64,000 bases of DNA from Ursus arctos (GCF_023065955.2 NW_026623008.1:21758001-21822000), one strand, 5' to 3'; positions 31,276-40,949 are shown, counted from the first letter of the stretch. Notes: generated from the sequence alone by a model not told the origin. A program made the numbers and translations.

Positions 31276-31499
31276 TGAGCACCCAGACCCTGGCCCGTGT
31301 GGTCCCTCAGCCAGCACATGCCCAGGTGCAGAGCTGAGACCCCAGAGCAGATTCTAGCGGGTCCCCCTGGAGTGTGGGTGAGCTCCTTGCTCTTGCCCTA
31401 ACCCTCTTCCTGGCAAGCACACTCTGGACTTGACCTACTGGGCCACCGGCTCCCCAGCGTGGGCCGTCCTGCTTGGAAGCTCACGTCTCTGCAGTTGTC

Positions 31500-31680
31500 A
31501 GATTGCTGGAAGAATTGGAGAATGCAAAGAAAACATGACTTAATTTCTGAAAAATGACGCTTTAGTGTTGTCTTCTTTTTCCTTTAGATGAAACTGTGGT
31601 TCTCTGGCATGTCGTGGTTGTTGTTTTTCTCATTTCAAATGCTGTGCTGTTTTTAACTGTAAATATTAGGAGCCCCCGTC
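31500..31680. promoter_or_regulatory. Candidate conserved non-coding element
   Basis: A balanced stretch between GC-rich flanks contains CATGACTTAATTTCTG, CATTTCAAATGCTGTGC and TTTAACTGTAAATATTAGG and no recognisable repeat. Weak evidence. Confidence 0.3.
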
Positions 31681-31836
31681 CTGGGGTGGGTTAGAGGAGC
31701 CTGGGGTCATTAGCAAACCCCTCCTTTCCTGGGGCCCCCAGTCAGACCGACAGGGTGCTGCTGGGGCACTGAGCGAGCCAGTGGCATGCTGCCCCTGCTG
31801 GCGGGGCTCCCCAGGGAAATGAAAGAGCACTGGCCT

Positions 31837-31906
31837 GGGGTGGGGGTGGGGGAGGGGACTGAGAGCCTGTGAGCCTCCCCCTCCCCCCCCCCCCCCCCCC
31901 CCCCCC
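31837..31906 (+). repeat. G-quadruplex motif followed by an uninterrupted C24 run
   Basis: Four G tracts of 4-5 G with single-base loops (31837-31858) are followed 24 bases later by 24 consecutive C (31883-31906). The two can form a G-quadruplex and an i-motif separately, or pair into a hairpin on the same strand. Exact run length is the kind of thing sequencing gets wrong. Confidence 0.92.
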
Positions 31907-31924
31907 GCCCCGTGCCAGGCCTCT

Positions 31925-32165
31925 GCAATGCTGAGTCACTTAGTTCTTCCACTCACTCTGGGAGGGAGGTGCTATGATTCTCCCTGCTTCACCGATGGGG
32001 AAACAGGTGCCGCTTCCTCGCCCAGGGTCACAAAGCCACTATGAGCGGGCAAGGAGATGAAGCCCGGGCTGGGCACGGCCCTGGCTCCTGCGGCGAGGCT
32101 GAAATCAGGCTTCAGCTACTGACCACGCTGCGATCAGGCCTCGCTGTCCTCACCTGTAAAGTGGA
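31925..32165. mobile_element. MIR pair (antisense, then sense scrap)
   Basis: TCTCCCTGCTTCACCGATGG, GGAAACAGGTGCC and CGCCCAGGGTCACAAAGCCA are antisense MIR. CTGTCCTCACCTGTAAAGTG near 32145 is a sense MIR core. Confidence 0.65.
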
Positions 32166-32169
32166 GGGA

Positions 32170-32855
32170 AGGACACCTCCCTGGGGGCTGGCTGGATGAG
32201 GGAGATCAGCCGAGGGCCCCTGGCTGTCCTACCAGGGCTTTGGGGTTCCTGTCTGGTCAGCTCGCTGGGCCGCTGCTGGTCCTCTCAGGAGAAGCCTGTG
32301 TGGCTTGAGTCAGCACCTGGAGAGGCAGGGGCAGGGCACGGGGAGGGCAGAGGCACCCACATGCCCTCCCTCCCCCCATGTCACGTTCTGGCCATGACCC
32401 TCTTCCAGGTTGTGGACTGCTGGACTTCCTGCTGTCTCCTCAACCGTGGGAAGGACGGTGAGAAAGCTCTGGGTGGCTTTCATGAGGGTACTGATTCCAC
32501 TGCTGGGACCCAAGGCCCCACCCCCTCACACCATCACAGGACGGGGTTGGGTTTTGACATAGGAATCTTGGGAAGACACAAACATTGGATACATGAATGG
32601 ATCTACGAACGGACATCAGTGTGTTTTTATCAAAGCCTGATGTGCTGGGGCCTCAGCCCGGCGGGCGGCCCTTCCCCGGCCCAGGGCTGGGCCTGCTTCA
32701 CAACCATCCACGGAGCCTGCCTGTGAGCCCCACGCCCGCTCTGGGCCACTGAGGAAGCCACAGGGCTGGTGCCAGGGCTGTAGGCTCGGGTCTGAGCTGC
32801 CTCCCCCTGGGGCGCCGTCCCTGAGACGCTGGCCCCTCTCTCCGACCCCCACACC
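32170..32855. other. GC-rich single-copy DNA
   Basis: A plus frame of 176 codons (32196-32726) is overlapped by several minus frames. No domain is recognised, and I do not call a gene. Confidence 0.5.
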
Positions 32856-32856
32856 G

Positions 32857-32873
32857 CCCCCCCCCCCCCCCCC
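32857..32873 (+). repeat. C17 homopolymer run
   Basis: Seventeen consecutive C after ACACCG. It is a second i-motif-prone run within 1 kb of the C24 run. Confidence 0.95.
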
Positions 32874-32879
32874 GCCAGC

Positions 32880-33395
32880 TGGACATCAGACTAACGGTCT
32901 GTCCAGAGTCCCTTGCATCCGCACGGATTTCTGGGCTTGGGCGTGGGCAGAAGCAGCAGCCAGGAAGCAGGAGGGCCCCCTTCCACCAAGATCTTCTCCC
33001 TTCACTGCCTGAGATTCTCAGAAGAGGCCGCCCTGGGGGGCCTGGCACCTGCTCCTCCCCCACCCCCTCCTCTGTCAGTTGCTCTGCAGCGAGAGGGGCT
33101 TTCAGGGCCCTTCCTGGGTGCAGTTTTCATGGGGGAGGGACAGAGAGCATAGAGTCTGAGGTCCTGGGAGATAGAAAGTGTCAGAAGTGAAGTGGGAAGC
33201 ACCAGAGGCCCTCCCCACCCTCCCACACAGTCCCCAGCACGGCCACACTGATTCATCAGGGCCCTTTGGCACAGATTCATCAAAGGGCTCTGCTGAGGGG
33301 CTCCTGACCCCCAGGGACATCTCCAGGGGTTTCCCTCCTCCTGTCCTGACCCTTGTGTGATCCCTTCTTGCTCCCCACTCCCCATATTCTTGAAG
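32880..33395. other. GC-rich single-copy DNA
   Basis: No repeat family or gene is recognised. Overlapping frames on both strands lack domains. Confidence 0.45.
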
Positions 33396-33404
33396 GGCAT
33401 CCTG

Positions 33405-33565
33405 TCCAGGCATTCCATTACTCCCCTGGGAAATAAGGCTCAGAGAGGGACAATGACCTGCCCAAAGTCACACAGCACATTGGAGCAGGCTCAAGATGAC
33501 AGCCTGGGCCTCCTGACTCTGGCCCAGAACTTTCCTGATGCCAGTGATCAGGACTGCTGCATTGG
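33405..33565 (-). mobile_element. MIR-like repeat, antisense
   Basis: GGAAATAAGGCTCAGAGAGG and CCTGCCCAAAGTCACACAGC match the antisense MIR core. The remainder is decayed. Confidence 0.7.
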
Positions 33566-33609
33566 CGGGCTGCTGGTACTGGGCCACGCGGCCACAGGGA
33601 CCTGGTGTC

Positions 33610-33870
33610 CGTGCTGAGAGGTCAAAAAACAGTGGCTGTTTTTGTCTCAAGTCTGGCTTTTATTTCTCTCTCTGAGTGGTTCCAATTTCAGGAATTTTTT
33701 TTATCTTGTTTTTATTCTCTCATCTTTCATTGTGCTTTCTCTCTGGGTAATCCAAAGCTTGCAGGCAGCTAAGTACAACGTGTACATTCAAATGAAATGC
33801 AATAAAAAATAATAGAACGTGTTTCTTTCATGTCTGAGCAGCGGATTAATTCCCTGGCACATCCTATTTC
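33610..33870. promoter_or_regulatory. AT-rich island, candidate conserved non-coding element
   Basis: Repeat-free AT-rich sequence contains CTGGGTAATCCAAAGCTTGC, ACATTCAAATGAAATGCAAT, AAAAATAATAGAACG and GCAGCGGATTAATTCCC. ATGCAAT and ATTCAAATG recall octamer or POU-like sites, and GGATTAATTCC is a bicoid-class core. Inference only. Confidence 0.4.
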
Positions 33871-33879
33871 CTCTTCACT

Positions 33880-34420
33880 CCCTCTGCTTTTTGTCTGAGA
33901 TTTTTCCTCCCCTTCTGAGAATCTCCAGGATTTGAATGACCCGATGGTCCCTGCTCACTGGAGAGACACAGATGGTCCTAACTTTACAGCCCGAATCCCC
34001 ATGATCAATAGATGATGCTCCTGGGGCCGAGGAGAGGGACCTGCAGGTGCCACGTGGGCCTGGGAGGGCTGCCAGCCCCGGGCAGGGAGAGGACGGGTCT
34101 CCGCCTATGATGCACATGGAGAGTGTCCACGGGCAGGGCTGGGGGGTCTCCTGTGGATGCTCCTGTCACGCAGGCAGGGACCCTCCTGGGCGGACACACT
34201 TATCCCTGCACACGCACTAGAAAAAGGCAGGTCCTTCTTTGTTGCCCTAGAACTAAGCCTGGATGTTTGTGATCATGACTTTCAGCCAACGCAGCCTTCA
34301 CGGGTCCCCAGGGATGGCAGGATCAGCAGGGACGCTGTGGACGTGGCCGTGAAGCGTGGGCTCAGCCCAGGGCCCAGGAGGACCGTGAGAGGCATCAGAT
34401 GGAGGCAGCAGGAAGCATTC
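33880..34420. other. Single-copy DNA
   Basis: No gene is recognised. GC-rich from 34010 onward, with overlapping frames lacking domains. Confidence 0.45.
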
Positions 34421-34424
34421 TCCT

Positions 34425-34600
34425 GCCTCAGTTTACTTGCCTTATGACGTTGGGCGAGTGTCCCAACCTCAGAAGCCTCGCGTCCGCATCTGGAATATGG
34501 GCGCACATCAGCGCACAAGACAAGGTGGCGGGAGGATGAACTGAAGCAACACCGGGGCTGTCAGCGCGGTGCCTGGCATGCGGTGGGTCGCGAACAAACG
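34425..34600 (+). mobile_element. MIR, sense, decayed
   Basis: CTGCCTCAGTTTACTTGCCT, GACGTTGGGCGAGTGTCCCA, GTCCGCATCTGGAATATGGG and GCGGTGCCTGGCATGCGGTG follow the MIR order. Confidence 0.65.
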
Positions 34601-34614
34601 GGGGCTGGTACTGC

Positions 34615-34718
34615 TCATCCCTCCCTCCCCTCCCCCTGCCCTCCCTCTCGCCTCCCCTCCCCCACCCTACTTCTCCCCTCCCCTCCCCCTCCCTCCCTCT
34701 CCCCTCCCTCTCTCATCC
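34615..34718 (-). repeat. Long CT-rich polypyrimidine tract
   Basis: About 100 bases made almost only of C and T, in CCCTCCCCT-type units. It can adopt triplex structures and is read by the frame finder as Pro/Ser/Leu-rich or Gly/Glu/Arg-rich protein. Confidence 0.9.
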
Positions 34719-34724
34719 GTCCAG

Positions 34725-35035
34725 CCCACTTTGCGAGCTGCGGTGTGCCAGGCCCCGTGCCAGGCATCAGGGAGAGAAGAAGAAAACCTCCAGTCACCTC
34801 CAGTGGCTCAGGGTCCAGTGGTGACATGGAAATAATCCCTGTCCGGGGACAGAAGATGGGTTTTCTGGGGATGGAGGAGGGACAAGCAGAGTAGGCACCA
34901 AAGGGAACCAGAGAGGGCCTCCTGGAGGAGGTGACCCTTGAGCTGAGCCTTGAAGGGGCTTGCGTTTCAGGGGCAGGGGAGGGGGAGGGGTGTTCCAGGA
35001 GAGGGCACAGATAGCAGAGCGTGAAGAGTGTGGTG
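34725..35035 (-). mobile_element. L2 fragment, antisense (first of two)
   Basis: TGTGCCAGGCCCCGTGCCAG, GAGGGCCTCCTGGAGGAGGT, GACCCTTGAGCTGAGCCTTG and GGTGTTCCAGGAGAGGGCAC match the antisense L2 3' region. Confidence 0.8.
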
Positions 35036-35039
35036 GGTT

Positions 35040-35500
35040 GGGGACCAAACACTGTTCTGGGGGCTACAGCTGTGAACCCCACAGACGACACTCCCTGGAC
35101 TAGAGCTCATAGCCTGTGGGGGGCACAGATGTTCACCAAACACCTGGCAAGCTGCCCTGTGACCAGTGTGCTGAGGACGAGCTTCCCAGGTCTCCGCCTG
35201 TCAGGATGGTGCAGGAGGGCTTCCCTGAGGAGGGGACACCTGCACTGAGATCTGAGGGGTGAGGACGGGGAAGCTCTGGGGAGATGAGGAGGAGGTGTGC
35301 TCCAGGCCACCGGGATAGCATGTGCAAAGGCCCTGCAGTGGGAGAAATGGCTGTGGATTCAGGGCCTGAATGCTGGCTCTGAGGCTGGGTGGACACTGAG
35401 GGGAATGGAAGAAGCTGGAGGGGGTGAGAGGGGTTGAGGATGACCCCAGGTTTCCTGGTAGACGTGAAGCCTCCAGTGCTGTCATGACCTGGGAGCAAGG
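35040..35500 (-). mobile_element. L2 fragment, antisense (second of two)
   Basis: AAACACTGTTCTGGGGGCTA, CAGCTGTGAACCCCACAGAC, GAGGGCTTCCCTGAGGAGGG, ATAGCATGTGCAAAGGCCCT and GAGGATGACCCCAGGTTTCC repeat the L2 3' order and reach further into the element. Two antisense L2 copies thus lie head to tail. Confidence 0.85.
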
Positions 35501-35509
35501 TTTAGGGGG

Positions 35510-36460
35510 AAGGTCGTGGTCACCAAGGTCACATCTCTGTGGTCTTTCCCTCCGATCTTCCAGGTCTAAGAGGTTTCTTACTGACTTTCCATCCAGTGTC
35601 TTCTCCATCCTTCCCCTGCTCCTAAGGCTGCACCACTAAGGGGCAAGGAAGAGAGAGGCCCAGAGAGGGAGTGTGATTTCCCAAGTTCACACAGCAAGCT
35701 TGGGCACAGCTGGAGGCAGCTCCTGGAGCGGGTTCTTCCCTCCACGTTGTCACCTGCTACACCCTGGACATCACAGCAGGGGGCGAGATCCCCGCTCTCC
35801 AGACTCTGCCCTGCTGGCAGCGGCCCCCGGCTCCAACACCCCGTGAATGAATAGCTGAAGAGACACTGAGTTTACAGTGTCAGTTTTTCAAATGGTTCAA
35901 AAAGAAGTTGATAAATGGGTCCTGTCCTTTCCCAGGAAATTTTAGATTGCCTTTTTCTTTATTACTTTTACTCATCTTTTATCGCTGTGTCTCTAACACA
36001 CAGATTCCCTGTGTCCCGTGGCAGCTGGAGGTCCGGGGAAACCCTCCCACAGGGCTGAGGGCACCTGTCCAGAAGTGGCCCTGGGCTGCTCTGCAGGGCT
36101 GGTGCTGGGAGCTGAGGTGGCGCGGGGCTCCCTGCCTCGCCCTCTCCAGTTAGCCCTGGGACTCTCCATTCAGTCTAGGGGGGTGGTGAGCTCCTCGTCC
36201 CTAGAGGTCCCCAGAGCCTGGGCAACGCTTTCCGGGAACTGAGGCATGGAGCATGAGACTGGGGCTGTCCTCCTCACCCCGCCCTTCATTCCACCAGAGA
36301 CATCCAAAGCGGAGACAAAAGAGGGAGTGGCGGGGAGAAGGGGGAGGAGAGGAGGGGAAGGAACCTGCAGTTCATGGTGATCCCAGGGCAGGGCAGGGCA
36401 GGGCAGGCCTGGACTTGGCCCTGTAGGGTCTGATCCATTCCCTCCAGCTCCAATTCCTCC
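35510..36460. other. Single-copy DNA with small repeat scraps
   Basis: A MIR-like scrap (AGAGAGGCCCAGAGAGGGAG, CACACAGCAAGC) lies at 35640-35710. The rest shows no recognisable family. The part at 35860-36000 is AT-rich. Confidence 0.45.
36385..36405 (+). repeat. (GGGCA)4 pentamer repeat
   Basis: Four GGGCA units run in tandem. A short G-rich microsatellite. Confidence 0.85.
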
Positions 36461-36464
36461 CGCA

Positions 36465-36715
36465 GTCCATGCCAAAAGTGAGGCTGTGTTTCCCCCCATT
36501 TCCCTGATGAGGAGGCTGAGGCTAAGGGAAGTTAAGCAAAGAAGCAGTGAGGCTGGATTTGAACTCAGGTCCTTCTGACTCTTTCCCAAAGGCCCTATTT
36601 GTTTCCAAGAACACAGGCTGCTCTGAATTGAACACATACCCTGTGTCAGGCTCTGAGCTAGGCTCTTCTCGGCTCTATCTTATTTAACCCCAGAAGGACT
36701 ATCTCCAGACACCAG
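36465..36715 (-). mobile_element. MIR copies, antisense
   Basis: CATTTCCCTGATGAGGAGGC, TGAGGCTAAGGGAAGTTAAG and GGATTTGAACTCAGGTCC are a clear antisense MIR. GAACACATACCCTGTGTCAG and CTATCTTATTTAACCCCAGA at 36625-36690 are the tail half of another. Confidence 0.8.
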
Positions 36716-36719
36716 AGGG

Positions 36720-37150
36720 GACACGCAGGCTGGCGGGTGGTGAGCAGACAGGTAGGAGGAAGGTGGGCAGGTAGGAGTCGGGCAGGTGTGGGGGAGGTGG
36801 GCAGGAACCACAAACACAAGGTGCGCTACGGTCGTGGGATGCACCAGATTGTCACGGGATCGATGAGAAAGCACGTTCCTTCCACACGTGACGCTGGGCA
36901 GATGGGAACCAGACACACGCTGGAGGCTGAGTGCAGCTCTCGTCTTCTGTCCACCTGTCCCCATGTCCGCGCGTCCCTGTGGCTGTGAGGGGCTTCTTTC
37001 AGGGCAGCCTCAGAAGGTCACACTGGGGAGCTTGAAGAATGTGGGGGTTCGGTCCTTCCCCATGGGGCTGTGCACAGTCCTATACGTGCACACACATGTG
37101 TGCACACGCGTGCCCGTAGAGGGGAGGCAGGCGATCGGACATTTGCAAAC
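36720..37150. other. Single-copy DNA
   Basis: A GGTGGGCAGGTAGGAG-type G-rich patch lies at 36735-36805, and a CACACACATGTGTGCACACG alternating patch at 37090-37110. No gene is recognised. Confidence 0.45.
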
Positions 37151-37156
37151 GTGCCG

Positions 37157-37735
37157 TTTTTTTTTTTTTTATTGTGTTATGTTAGTCACCATATAGCACA
37201 TCCTTAGTTTTTGATGCAGGGTTCCATGATTCATTGTTTGCGTATAACACCCAGTGCTCCATGCAATACGTGCCCTCCCTAATACCCTTCACCAGGCTAG
37301 CCCCATCCCCCACCTCCTTCCCCTTCCGAAACCCTCAGTTTGTTTCCCAGAGTCCATAGTCTCTCGTGGTTCATTCCCCCTTGTTTACCCCCCTTCATTC
37401 TTCCCTTCCTTCTCCTACTGATCTCCCTGCTATTCCTTCTGTGCCACAAATGAGTGAAACCATATGATAATTGTCTTTCTCTGCTTGACTTATTTCACTT
37501 AGCATTATCTCCTCCAGTGCCGTCCATATTGCTGCAAATGTTGAGAAATCGTTCTTTCTGATAGCTGAGTAATATTCCATTGTATATATGGACCACATCT
37601 TAATCCAGTCATCTGTTGAAGGGCATCTCGGCTCCTTCCACAATTTAGCTATTGTGGACAATGCTGCTGTGAACATTGGGGTGCATACGGCCCTTCTTTG
37701 CACTACGTCTGTTTTTAAAGATGGAGCCACTATGT
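37157..37735 (-). mobile_element. Carnivore-type L1, 5'-truncated, antisense
   Basis: A poly-T run at 37158-37170 is the inverted poly-A tail. It is followed by TGTTATGTTAGTCACCATAT, CAGGGTTCCATGATTCATTG and CACCCAGTGCTCCATGCAAT, the carnivore L1 3' UTR. ORF2 sequence follows (GAGTAATATTCCATTGTATA, GTTGAAGGGCATCTCGGCTC). It is less decayed than the other L1 fragments, so probably younger. Confidence 0.92.
37395..37730 (-). pseudogene. C-terminal remnant of L1 ORF2 protein
   Basis: The reverse strand keeps an open frame of 111 codons covering the end of the L1 ORF2 protein. It contains the familiar WKEPRCPSTDDWIK and YTMEYYSAIRKNDF motifs and the EIMLSEISQAEKDNY segment. Full-length ORF2 proteins are about 1,275 residues with endonuclease, reverse transcriptase and cysteine-rich parts. 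Here only the tail after the reverse transcriptase survives. The apparent start codon is an internal artefact of the 5' truncation. It lies within the L1 at 37157-37735 and has no function of its own. Confidence 0.9.
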
Positions 37736-37739
37736 GTCA

Positions 37740-38325
37740 TCTTGTCGCTTCTGAAGACACAGAGAAATGACACTGTTTGGGTTTGGGGCTGGCAGCTGAC
37801 ACTGAGGAATGCCCCGGGAGTGTTTCTGCAAACTGTGCGTCTAGAGTGGGCCCCGGCCCCTCTCCTAGGGGTCTGCGGGGTGAGGCAGGTATGGAGGAAA
37901 CTTCTGGAGGTCCTACCGCGGGTCCTGCTGTTCCCCGCGGGCTTCTACACGCGGCTCAGGCACCTGAGGCTCCCCCCAGAGGCAAATGTCTTCAGCAGGT
38001 CCCTTGTGTTTACAGCCGAGGAAGTGGATGTAGTCGGCTCCTGCGGAAGCTTATGTTGGTCTACTCGGATAAGCTCCTGAAGGGTCTGCTCAAAGGAGGG
38101 TAGATGTCTTTCCCCTCCACCTCCCAGTGCTCCCTGTGACTGTGCGGGAGGCAGGAGCGCTGGGCTGGGGCTCTGGCCTCCACACCTGCACCCACCACCT
38201 CTGGCTGATTCCTCCCCCAGAGGACCTTTCCCAGGCCCCAGAAATAGGAGGCATCAGGAGGAAAAAAGAACAACAAAAGATTCATCAGTTTTGGCAAAAA
38301 AAAAAAAAAAACCCTTCCCTGGATA
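37740..38325. other. Single-copy DNA
   Basis: GC-rich with overlapping frames of 78-134 codons lacking domains. A15-17 run lies near 38297-38312. Confidence 0.45.
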
Positions 38326-38329
38326 ACCT

Positions 38330-38520
38330 ACAATTATGTCAAGCGGTTAACAGAGTTCTCATGATAGAACCAGTCCTATTTCATACCTTGATCTTCTGTG
38401 CTGGAAAAATGAATTCTGTCAAATCTCTTAAAGCCAACTGTCAAAGTAAAGCATTTAGGGGGAGACAGATCTCTTACTCTGATGGCAAAATTCATTTGAT
38501 TTGATTCTTTAATCCAGTCT
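38330..38520. promoter_or_regulatory. AT-rich island, candidate conserved non-coding element
   Basis: A repeat-free stretch contains ACCTACAATTATGTCAAGCG, CTCATGATAGAACCAG, CAAAGTAAAGCATTTAGG and AAAATTCATTTGATTTGATT. CAATTA is homeodomain-like and TTTGATTTGATT is TCF/PBX-like. The contrast with GC-rich flanks is sharp. Confidence 0.45.
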
Positions 38521-38524
38521 CCCT

Positions 38525-39245
38525 GCGAACCTGGAGCTGAAATGTTCAAGCCTGTTCACCCCGCGTGTTTGTTCCTCATTTTCCTGCGGCCTCCTCTTCC
38601 GCTGCCCCGTCCTCCGCCTCTCACACAATAACGTGGCCGAGAAGCGCAGCTGGGGTCATGATAACCATTCGGTTTCTCAGGGAAGTTTTAGGGGGAAAAC
38701 GACAGAGCGCGCAGCCTGTCTCTCGGTGTCTGCCTGGGGACAGAGGCGCTCGCCATCAGAGGCTCCAGCAGCCCAGGGGCGGCCTGCCCACGGGGGAGGT
38801 GGGGTTCACAGACCTGGCCTCTGTGGTCCTTGCAGCAGGGTGGAGAGGCAGGGGGCGTCTGGGAGGATGGCGGTGCCTCACCCCTGCCGGAGCCGGGGAC
38901 TGCCACTTTTCCTCTAATCCCCGCTCTCCACCCTGCCCCTCTTTCATTCCCCGTCTCCATGTAACAGCCAGAAACTTATTTTGTGTTTGCAAAGTACCTT
39001 TAAATCCATTACATGCATTTAGTCATTAATTTAATCCTTTCCTCATTCATTCATGGTATTCAGCTCACGGTGATTGGAGCTCACTGTGGGCTGCGATCCA
39101 CGTACAACTCTGGGGTTCAGATGCAACAAGATCCAACATTCACCTTCAGAAATCCAGGGTCTGAAATCAGAGACACAGTATAGACAAATAGCTGTGACTC
39201 CGTGTGTGTGTGGAGGTGGGGGGTTGTGAGAGATGTGAACTGGGC
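38525..39245. other. Single-copy DNA
   Basis: GC-rich at 38560-38940. At 38950-39060 a MIR-like AT-rich segment (GCAAAGTACCTTTAAATCC, TTAATCCTTTCCTCATTC) may be an antisense MIR tail. No gene is recognised. Confidence 0.4.
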
Positions 39246-39254
39246 ACGTAGTAG

Positions 39255-39690
39255 AGGCTTCCATCAGTTAGGAGGTGTTGGGTATCAAGTAACAGAAATC
39301 CAACAATGGCTCAAGCAACTCAGGCATGTAATGATCACAAGAAAAAAGATGTGTGGAGGGAGGCAGTTCCAGGGTTGGTCAGATGCTCAGTGATGCCAAC
39401 ACACCAGGGTCTTTTCCTCTTTCCTGTCTTATCATCCTCCACTCTGTCGTCCTTTTTCCTTAGCTTCTGGCCTCATGGTAGCAAGATGGCTGCCACAGCT
39501 CCAAACATTGTCTCACAGGCCCGCACTCAGGTCTAGAGGAGGGGAGTAGAGTGAGGCAGAAGAAATATTCCCCAGGAGCTCTCCCTCTACCGGCAGATTT
39601 TCCGTCTCACCTCCATGACCAGATCTGGGTCACACGCCCACTCCTAAAACCATGTCTGGAGAAGGGGGTGGCACGCCAGGCCTGGCTTCA
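39255..39690. mobile_element. Old interspersed repeat, probably a LINE 3' end
   Basis: GTATCAAGTAACAGAAATCC, AACAATGGCTCAAGCAACTC, CTCATGGTAGCAAGATGGCT, GCCACAGCTCCAAACATTGT and GATCTGGGTCACACGCCCAC follow a phrase order (aacagaaacc...ggcttaagcaa...aagatggctgcc...gggtcacatgccc) known from a common mammalian repeat. I cannot name the family reliably. Confidence 0.65.
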
Positions 39691-39703
39691 CCCCTGGGTT
39701 TAA

Positions 39704-39770
39704 GGTCTAAGGTCTGTTGCTGCAGAATGAGCCCCCAGGTCTAAGCCTGTTGCTGCAGAATGAGCCCAGG
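39704..39770. repeat. 33-bp tandem duplication
   Basis: TGTTGCTGCAGAATGAGCCC occurs at 39716 and again at 39749. The preceding AGGTCTAAG is also repeated, giving a 33-bp unit in two copies. Confidence 0.85.
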
Positions 39771-39779
39771 GCTCTGCGA

Positions 39780-40450
39780 GTGCAGGAAGGAGGGGCGGGC
39801 TGTGGGGTGGGCGGGTGCCCATGTCCCCCACCTTCTCATCAGCGCTGTGACGGAGTGTCCCTACAGTGTGGGGTCCCAGGCTGGGGGCCGCGCCTCATCT
39901 ACCTTCCTACCCCGATCTCTGTGCCTCGGGAGCTCCAGGCCCCGGAAGCTGCCTGTAGCGTGGGAGGATTTGCCCACCGTCCTGCCGCCCTTCTCCCCAC
40001 GATGATGAATGGACACCTTCCGTGTCATCAGTGATGGGGACACAATCTTCAGGTTGGTGTCACCACATCTTGGCCGTGAGTTGGCAACTCGCATACTTGG
40101 GGAAACAATATGCACTTACGCAGAACATAAGCATATGCTAATGACGGGTAATTATGCTCCATATTTATAGATTCACCAAAACATGTAAAGCCCCTTCTGA
40201 GAATCACACACCTACAGGCATGTCACGATCTCATCACCACACAGGAGGCTCCTGGCCGGGACCCAACGTGAGCTGGGGCAGCCGGGGTGGGACGAAACGG
40301 GCAGCCCAGCCCTGCTGGGGGCCGCGCTGTCACCACTGCCCCCCTCCCTCAGGCCTGCACCCATCGCTGCCCTTCCAGGCTTCCTGGTCCTCTGGGCTTC
40401 CCAGAGAGACAGAGCCTGCGGGGCATGGGCCTGGGAGAGACCCTGAGGAT
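39780..40450. other. Single-copy DNA
   Basis: Mostly GC-rich. The segment 40125-40200 (CTAATGACGGGTAATTATGC, CATATTTATAGATTCACC) is AT-rich and homeodomain-like. No gene is recognised. Confidence 0.4.
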
Positions 40451-40454
40451 CACT

Positions 40455-40588
40455 GAGAGTGATGCCCCCTTTTCCAGATGGGGAAACTGAGGCCCGTTCA
40501 CTCAGTCACTCTCCCACCCAACAGTGTGCTGAGTGCCTAACATGCCCCAGGCTCTGTTCTAAGTGTGGGGGATTCAGCTGCTCTTTGG
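40455..40588 (-). mobile_element. MIR and L2 scraps, antisense
   Basis: TTTTCCAGATGGGGAAACTG and AGGCCCGTTCACTCAGTCAC form an antisense MIR core. GAGTGCCTAACATGCCCCAG, GCTCTGTTCTAAGTGTGGGG is the antisense L2/MIR end. Confidence 0.65.
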
Positions 40589-40589
40589 A

Positions 40590-40752
40590 GGGGACACAGA
40601 GGACCGTGCCAGGTGGGGATGAGCACCTGGGGGGAACACAGAGGACAATGCCAGGTGGGGGTGAGCACCTGGGGGGGACACAGAGGACAATGCCAGGTGG
40701 GGATGAACACCTGGGGGGGACACAGAGGACAATGCCAGGTGGGGATGAGCAC
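40590..40752 (+). repeat. Minisatellite, 42-bp unit, about 3.9 copies
   Basis: The unit ACACAGAGGACAATGCCAGG plus TGGGGATGAGCACCTGGGGG begins at 40594, 40636, 40678 and 40720, a constant 42-bp period with few substitutions. Because 42 is divisible by three, all frames stay open on both strands and give 14-residue peptide repeats. This explains the open frames here and is not evidence of a gene. Confidence 0.96.
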
Positions 40753-40949
40753 CATGAAGAGACTCACGTGGGTGGAGGAGAGAGTGACAGGAGGGGGACG
40801 TGGGGTCTAGGAAGCAGGTGACATTGAGGGCAGCACTGAAGGAGAAGGAGGTGAGCCAGAGCCAGTCACCCCGGGGGTATGTGTGCAGAGGCTCTTAGGG
40901 TGGGGGACCGAGACTTCCTAGGGAGGACATTGCTGTCCCCACTCTTGGG

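Noticed and set aside
40590..40752. CRISPR-like array
   Set aside because: The units are directly adjacent with no spacers, and the window is mammalian.
40459..40821. Repeat-containing secreted or structural protein of 120 codons
   Set aside because: The frame is open only because the 42-bp minisatellite period is a multiple of three; frames are open on both strands.
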